DNA from: Ephemerocybe angulata
Taxonomy: Eukaryota > Basidiomycota > Agaricomycetes > Agaricales > Psathyrellaceae
Reading direction: 5' to 3'
DNA length: 64,000 nt
Assembly (NCBI GenBank): GCA_013368325.1
Contig: JAACJK010000114.1
Span: 186,001 to 250,000, forward strand
Position numbers and translations under genes: made by a program
Shown: piece after piece, positions 57,135 through 64,000 of the stretch
Layout of the letters: the number at the start of each line of letters is the position of its first letter
Position numbering within the stretch: the stretch's first letter is position 1
The notes under the pieces: generated by a model
Told to the model about the DNA's origin: nothing
The model's input: the letters and a program-made list of their open reading frames with translations, nothing else
Database searches by the model: none

Positions 57135-59509
57135 CTAAGCGCAATCATTAGGAACGGAGAAGTCATTAACATAGTTGACCGCTTGGACGCCAAGACCCTT
57201 GTCAGCAAAAACCTTCCAGAGCAAACACTTGTTCGCCCCTCCATATCGGTTGAAGTCTGCTTGAATCCATGCATCGCGAGCTTGTACGACTATTTCCGAA
57301 ATTTCCTACCATTTCAGTACTCCGACCACTTGAAGAAAGACCGGAATGACTCACAAGTTGGATTACAAGGCTGGAGAGAAAGTGCATCAATGAATATGTG
57401 GAGGTATAGGATATTTCCCTCGGATCCATCCGGATTTGTCATTGCGGTGGAGGACCAGCCGTATTTCTCAACCAGTTTGGCGTAGATATTGTGAAGAGTG
57501 TTGGCCCAGATTTCCCCAATTGCTAGACCGAAAACCATAAGCGTCATGAGCTTGAAGTACGGGCCTTACTCATACCGTGTTCACCAAATCTGCTTGCTGC
57601 ATCAGCGTAGGTAAGGGGGTTTACATCCCTGAAGGCAAATAAAAGGCAAATAAGCACACCGCGCTAGGAAAAAAAGAGCGACGTCTACGCACTTGTTGAC
57701 GGAATAGGGCTTCGATCTGATTCCAGCGGGGTTGTTGAGGACATAGTCGCCGAGAACATGATCTCTCACGACTCCGTCCTTCTGCTCAGTCCATCTAAAG
57801 GTTGGGTTCTCAGTGACCGCAACATGGGAATCCTAGGTGTATTGATAACGCACTCAGCAAAAGCGTCGGACCAGCCCTCTCCCAGTGCACGCGACTCCAG
57901 GGATTGTAAGCAGCTCGCAGTCCCTCCTCCCGTAAGACGGCTGGTGATACCATGAGTCAACTCGTGGACAAGTATCCCGTTATCTAGAGACCCATCCCGC
58001 TTGGGAGTTGTCCAGTCCCAGATATACATTCTCGCTGTGCCAGAAAGGCCGCTGTTTGGAGAATAAGTGTCCGTAGAACTGGAGGTTAACAGGGCGATAG
58101 CGCACGTACTCGGGGCCTACGGCGAAGTTCGCATTGTTCACCCCTGTGCCATCCTGCACGCTAATAAACACCCTATCACCGCCCTTCCCACCCTTGGAAA
58201 AGTCACCTTCGACCTGATAGTTAAACGCGGACTCGGTGAACCCGTATCGGTACGCGAGATCGTGGACACGGTTGGCGATGTAGAATGCATTCGTCCTCGC
58301 GGCGTCGATGTTGATAGTGGTATCAGGCTCTTGCGATTTGTCGTAGGGGTAGTCGAAAATAAGACCATCGGCGGATTGAGATGTCAGGTTCGTCTGGCTT
58401 GCTTTGAGTGCGATGGCGTTGTTCCCGCTGGAGATGTTCGTTCAGGGAGCTGAGGTACGCAATGATCAATAATCAGCCTACCTCGTGGTGGTAGTTGCAA
58501 CACCTCGGAGCAGGTGCCACCCATTGGGAGACGCAATTGGATCATGGGGATCGACCAAGAGCTCGAGGTCGCCTCGCAGATCTGCATTCTGAATAGGTAG
58601 AACACGATACTACAGGGCAGTTCAGCACGCTATCACACTAGCTCAATATAATCACCTACGGATGCTTCGGCGGTGAAATCTGTGGCAGACAGCAACGCTC
58701 CAGAATGAGCATCGACAAATGCTTCATACCACGAGTTGACTTGCTCGTTTTGAATCTGGACAGCGTGCACGAGTGCTACGCTTCCATCCGGACGAGCGAG
58801 GTACTGTAATGAAATTGGCTGATTATTGTACTTTCCTTCTAGCTGTTCCTCGATCTTCGACAAGACATCTGTCAGCTCAACTGTCGGCTTTGGGTCTGCG
58901 ATCTTGTCTATATTGCGGCATTCAGTAGGGCTATGGACGTATTTAGAGAGGTGCACGTACTCGGCTTGACAAAGGACGATCCGAATGACACGACTTTATT
59001 GTCCTTGTAGGCGACATTGGCGACTGCGTTCGCTACTGGGATACCATTCTAGACACGGCGGATGGTGTATCAGCAGCGACACTTGTAGACGGAAATAAAG
59101 AAGGCTTCCGTACAATTTGTTGGCGGACATATGCATGCCTAGCCTTATCCCTGGTGAACCCTGATCGAAATTCCACGGTGTTGTAATCGACTTTGAGCTT
59201 CGTCGCGGCGTAGGTGCGGGCCTCTGTATCAAGGCCACCCGGAGCAAAAGTGGCCGCCTGAACAAGGCCTTCGCCAAAGGTCTGGATGTCATGCCTCATC
59301 AGCCGAAGTTCTTTACATTCTCAATGCATATGACTTACCTCAAAAGTGGATGGGGGGTTATAGTGCTCAAGCTCCAGCCCACGGCGTCCAACTTTCCTTC
59401 GATGATGGGTCGCGTGCGAGTATGGAGCACTGGAAGGTATAGCGTTCGTCTCTGAGATCAAGAGAACTGCGAGAATCACTGATGCAAGGAGCTTGCGAAG
59501 GCCAGCCAT
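57135..59509 (-). CDS. Fungalysin, secreted M36 metalloprotease
   Basis: ATG 59509 opens a signal peptide ([20 protein letters not shown]) and a propeptide with FTP-like features ([20 protein letters not shown], then [18 protein letters not shown]). The catalytic domain has [34 protein letters not shown], the zinc motif HELTHGIT (57953-57967) and the downstream Glu in [12 protein letters not shown]. The end reads [20 protein letters not shown] and [19 protein letters not shown] with TAG at 57135-57137. Eight or more short introns fit; one, at 58079-58109, would be only 31 bp. Length, order and conserved ends are those of the family (about 600 aa). It hydrolyses extracellular proteins for nutrition. 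It appears functional if the 31-bp intron is real. Confidence 0.9.
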
Positions 59510-62122
59510 ATCTCGAGTTATGCTTGGAGTGCTGGGGTGTGAATATTGTAGGATATGAACCCAGGATAGAGGAATTGATACCTCGCTTTATATTGGCGTA
59601 AGGTCGGTGAATGCATCCCGAATAATATGGGTTCTTTACAAACTTCCAATCCTGTCCCATGTTGGTCCCATGTCCCTCGAGATGTCGCCACGCATGGCGC
59701 GCTGACATACATACACGGCATTGTGTGCCCACTTATCCACGCTATCCGCTACGTTAGTGCGGGAACGGTGCAGCACGCCATGCACGAAGAGGTTGGGACA
59801 CCATTTTTCTGTAATACGAACTCAATATCGGAAGACGAAGGTGTATCCGAGTCGGTCCAGCGCCAATTCTTGTCAGGCAATAGGGACCGCAGCTCGGGCA
59901 GAAGATTAAACCTTCCTGATCATCTCCAAGGACAGACTCTTCTGCACACCAATTTTAAGGAGGCGAGCATATGTTTCCAGTGATGCCTTATTGTGAGTTG
60001 GCGGACCCTTGGGAAGCTGACGCATGCGCCCATTCTTCCTATGATACGTTGATGTCGCATAGTTGCGAATCTTGCGATGAACACTTTATTCGTTGCGTAG
60101 CTCGACCTCCTGACAAATTAGCTCGACTTCAAAATTATTGTGGGAAGCGATTCAGAGCACTACATGTAATGCTCTGGGCTGATGAGATTGGACCCTCATG
60201 AGTCATGGGGGCCATTGCGAAGCACCCCGAGCGGAGAGCTGCCGCCATCATGCTGACCACTTATTTGATCGCCGAGGGCTGTTCATTCCCTTGCCGGCGC
60301 CGTTTTTCTTCCTCAACCATACACCGGCCCATAGGGTCTACCCTCAATTTGCACGACTTCCTCGTTATGGGCACCTTTTTACTCGAAGAAGGCTGATTCC
60401 GGTTATCCTGAGCTCGAATTCGACGACACCCACCTCGACGACAAACGCACCTCACAACCTGGCGGAGTAAGAGGAGAGACCTTGGCGGGGTACGGAACGA
60501 TAATGGAGGGCAATGCTCTGCGGAGTGTTTTGGGTTCACGGTGCGCCACCCAAAGATCTTCAGAAGTCGTGGTCGTATCTTTCACGTCTTCAAACTCAGG
60601 CTACTTCTTGCATCGTCTCGCCCTGTGCAGATCACCCCGCAACAAGTATTGTCTAAAATCGGATTCACCTTTCCTTCATCCTCTGATGGAGCGTCCCGTC
60701 TCAAGTCTCGGTTCTCAGCGTCCCGTTTCCGACTTCGCTTCATGCCAGCTTTGTTCTCCCAGTACGATACCTTACGGTATCTAAACTTTACTCGAGGATC
60801 GCTCTATTCGTACCTCTGCATTGCCTCATCGGAGGACGTTACTTCGGAAGGCATTCCGGCTCTGGCTTCTGGGACGCCTCTCTTGGCACCCCCAGATATC
60901 TACTCAGCGTGACCGAAGCAGCTCACCGATATGAACTAAGCCTTCTCGCCGCTTGTCAACTGATCGACATGCCCGCTCTTGCAGAAGGTTGCACTAAACA
61001 AACCTGGGCGACTCTGGTCCTAACAGCTCATGACTGCCATTAACGCCACGACAGTTGAGCGCGAGCGCCTTCTAGCGACCCCGATGCATTCCCAGGCATC
61101 GGCGACTCTGCGAGGTTGTCGCTCGATAGACCCGAACCACCATACGACTGACATGCACCTCGCCACTGGCCAAAAGCCCACGTTAACGATCTGGGCAGAG
61201 GTGCGGCGCACTCGCGACGTGAGGTGGGGGAGGATGCCGGACGCTGGCGTCTGCGACAGCTACCGCATGCGGAGCGTTGAGTGCCCCAGGCGCGACATAT
61301 TGGGAGACGAGCCAATGACCCGGGCGTCACGGCGTACCTTCGGTTTATGCAGAAGGTGGTGATAGTGCGAAGGCCTACTCGAGTTAAGAGTGTAAGGTAC
61401 GACGCAGGATGGAGCATGTGGCCTGGGTTACATAGGCAGCGGGCAAGACGAGATGGCGGTTTGCGTCGGCCCAGCGGCACAGCATCAGTCGAAGAGATTG
61501 ACGAGATCTACAGGCGTGTAGAGGTGCGGTCCTAGGTGGTTCTGTCCTTATCACGATGTTATCTCTGGGGTAGCATCGTTTACTACGGCGCATCCCGCAC
61601 CCTCAAGTGCCTGTCAGGGGGAGACATCCTGCCAATGGTTCAAAGGCGCCCAGCCAGGCCTAGCCCAGGGATACTACTGTAACACGTTCCAAAAGTTGAC
61701 GTCTTTCAATTGAATATGATCTTAAAATTTCATTATGGTGTGTGTACATATTCCTGTCAGCCCTGTTGACCCGACTTGGAACTGATACAACTGTGCGCGT
61801 CGGAATATAGCGAGAATATAGACTCCTTCCATCGCTAGATTATATTCTACTTATCGTCGTACTCATAGCCGCATACTCCGGCACGAACCTTATGGGCATT
61901 TCAGTGTACTGTCACAGTGCACAGGAGTTAGGGCTTGGACCTGAAGGCGAGGATGTTGTGGCGTATCAGACCTTTCCCAATGCTGCTGCTCGTTTGGCGG
62001 GACTGCATTGACCGCAAGCAATCACACCGGGGCAACAGCGGGGGCGTTCCTCACTGATATATAGCCTCTCCGAACATGAAACGACGCCATTCCCCACCCC
62101 GATAGCCTCACGCCAAACGGTC
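59510..62122. other. Intergenic, no gene I can support
   Basis: The first part holds the M36 promoter region. At 60.5-61.0 kb plus-strand frames read FMPALFSQYDTLRYLNFTRG and YELSLLAACQLIDMPALAEG, which could be remnants of a BTB-like protein, but no coherent gene could be assembled. Confidence 0.35.
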
Positions 62123-63340
62123 ATGTACGCACGAACGGCCCTCCAGGCCGTACTTGTCTTTCTTTTCAGCTTCCAACTTTCATTCGTTTTCGCAACCCCC
62201 ACCCTCCGTACTCAAGGAATAGCTAGACGGGCACCCACAAGCGCGTCCGGGTATGAGACCAACGCCAAGCGATTTGCTGCTGGCCTCCCGCCTCTCCCTC
62301 CCAAGCGGCGGTTCACCCCGAGCAGAGTCGGTGTAGCTGCTCGTGCTCCATCGGCAGTCCCGTGAGTCCCTTAACAGGCGTACCCTCATCTCCTTGGCCC
62401 CGCTCACATGGATTGCAGGTTCTCTGGATTCCTGCGCATTGACGACTTCGAGACCGGCTCGAACATTGGATGGGTCAGTAAAACACTGTTAGGCGGACAG
62501 TAAGTCGCTCCTCTCTCCCACCACGACATATATTGCAGGATTAACATCCTGGATAGGATTCGATCCACCCCCGGTGGTGGTCAGAACAGACTCCCAATAT
62601 CGTTCAACTTCGTCTCCTCGGGGACGCCTTTCGATATGCCCATTAGCGTGCGTTCCCTTCGATATTGGAGTTCCTTTCGCGTGTGTACCTTACTCTTGTG
62701 ATCCAATACAGGATGGAGACGACTTCCACTATCTCGGCGCAGCGGGCGGTTCTTTGACTGGGCCGTGCGTATTATCTGTGCGTGGTTGACCGTGATCAGC
62801 ACCTCACCGTTTGATTCAGATCCACGACCAATGTCAATCCAGTTGTGAGGACTAACTCTAGTACGTATATACAAAACACAACTTCACACTTGTGCTGACT
62901 CTTCCATCAGTTCCAGCAGGGTCGGGCCCCATGAATGTCGGAAACTCAGGCGCGGACTCTGGCGGACCTGGGGTACGCATTCGAATATATAAGGTGGTAT
63001 TTTTGGTCCCTTGACTGACATGCTATTTAGGCGAGTGAATCAGTCATTTGGAAGTACAACCCCTCCGGCAGCGAGTTCACAAGTGCGTACCACTCCTCTT
63101 TCGGATATCCCGCATCTCATGGTCTCCAATCAATCTAGGCGAATGGGTCAACCCTGACTTCATCTGTAAGTACTGTCCCTCGTCTCGCGACAATCTGCTA
63201 AAGTCGGTGGATGTTTAACAGTGATTGCCACATACTTTTATCTCTCCAATGGGCCGGGCAACAGATTCCTTTACATCAGCTCGAACCCCGACCTTGGCGA
63301 ACCCGAGGAGGTTACGCGAGTTGTAAGTGCTATCTCTATT
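62123..63340 (+). CDS. Secreted protein of unknown function, 3' end uncertain
   Basis: ATG 62123 opens a signal peptide (MYARTALQAVLVFLFSFQLS, then FVFA) and a basic pro-region (TNAKRFAAGLPPLPPKRR), a motif common in short secreted Agaricomycete proteins. After an intron (GTGAGT at about 62361, acceptor before TTCTCTGG) come FSGFLRIDDFETGSNIGWVS, INILDRIRSTPGGGQNRL, DGDDFHYLGAAGGSLTGP, ASESVIWKYNPSGSEFT, EWVNPDF and YFYLSNGPGNRFLYISSNPD, each on its own small exon. I do not recognise an enzyme; it may be a cell-wall or extracellular protein. The last exon after EEVTRV (about 63321) was not found with confidence. Confidence 0.6.
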
Positions 63341-64000
63341 GTCCCCCCCTTTATTGTGAATGTGAGGGCTGATGAGCACGGTTGCGCAGCGTGTATTTTT
63401 GGACCTCGCTTAGAATTCTTGGCGTACTCGCTGTATCGGACTTGCCTCCCTCTGAACAAAGTACTTCGTCATTCTTTTACCATACCACTCGTTTACAATC
63501 TGGACACTACCTTATACACCTTTTGTCGGAATATACCACAATTATCCGATAGCGCTGAGTGAATCTTGTGGCTGCGGCTGGAAGCGATGTCGGTAGTTTG
63601 GCTGCTTTGACTGCGCGCAGGTCAAATGAGCGGTTTGTGTGAGTGGTTAGCTTAATCTATCGCTGTCACGCAAGGGTACTCCAGCGCTCGATACACTACG
63701 GGCTTTCCGTTTAAGGAGAGGATTCTGCGAGCAAACGGGCGAGTGCTTCGTTGTTTTGGATGGAAAGATCCAGGCCACAGGGGCCCTGGTTCAAGGGTGG
63801 AAAACTTACTTTTATTGACTTGGTCATTGGAGCGCATCTGATCTGGATTAGGGACATTTGTGGGGAGAACAGCGAGGACTCGAACGGCATCCGAGTTGCA
63901 AATGGTGGGGGGTGGGAGAGGTGGCTGGTTGATCTGTAAGTGTATTCCACGATATCGCTCATCTACGTGTTGCACACCTCAGGCATGGTCCCATTTTAAC
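63341..64000. other. Window end, nothing recognised
   Basis: Short ORFs on both strands. The 3' exon of the secreted-protein gene may lie at the start of this stretch. Confidence 0.3.

Noticed and set aside
60482..61020. BTB-like protein on the plus strand
   Set aside because: Only short suggestive phrases in shifting frames; no coherent exon model.

Overview
This is nuclear DNA of a filamentous basidiomycete, almost certainly an Agaricomycete. Genes are split by many introns of about 50-60 bp with GTRNGY...YAG borders. The recognisable families are Agaricomycete hallmarks: a KDZ transposase with a CxC2-like cysteine cluster, a Tnp2/CACTA-type transposase, two Plavaka-type transposases, a DIRS/Ngaro-like tyrosine-recombinase retroelement, a FunK1 kinase, two DUF6533-like membrane proteins, DUF6698-like proteins and a secreted M36 fungalysin. 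I cannot name the species. All identifications come from reading motifs by eye; no database search was run.

Layout. 1-465 holds the edge of a partial gene. 1112-12224 is an apparently complete 11.1-kb KDZ DNA transposon: roughly 80-bp terminal inverted repeats, dense subterminal repeats just inside both ends, and three genes (an AT-hook protein, a coiled-coil protein with an RNase H1 N-terminal/viroplasmin-like domain, and the transposase). 12.2-18.75 kb holds a companion ORF convergent with a Tnp2 (CACTA-like) transposase. A 194-bp direct repeat (193/194 identical) lies immediately left of the KDZ element and again at 14640-14833, so the block has been rearranged recently. 19.4-24.0 kb carries a DUF6533-like membrane protein and a FunK1 kinase. 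24.9-29.35 kb is a Plavaka transposase with a 4-bp microduplication frameshift. 29.6-31.6 kb is a DUF6698-like gene.

31.6-35.7 kb has no convincing gene but holds ATAAGT-rich stretches, a perfect 19-bp hairpin and other inverted repeats. 35.7-40.6 kb is a minus-strand DIRS/Ngaro-like retroelement (gag with zinc-knuckle-like cysteines, RT-RNase H, tyrosine recombinase) that is damaged. It is followed by a long hairpin and a tRNA-derived SINE-like head. 41.5-44.7 kb has a second DUF6698-like gene and a 105-aa lysine/arginine-rich gene. 45.4-50.0 kb holds at least three decayed fragments of a C2/EF-hand phosphatidylserine decarboxylase (Psd2 type). 50.4-51.2 kb is an Hsp20-like gene, 51.25-55.2 kb a second, intact-looking Plavaka transposase, 55.6-57.0 kb a second DUF6533-like gene that is probably damaged, 57.1-59.5 kb an M36 metalloprotease, and 62.1-63.3 kb a secreted protein of unknown function.

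The window is an accessory, transposon-dense region. Ordinary host genes (Hsp20-like, M36, secreted protein, kinase, membrane proteins) are islands between mobile elements. The best candidate for an under-described system is the three-gene KDZ element with its unlike subterminal repeat arrays and its hybrid-binding-domain accessory protein.
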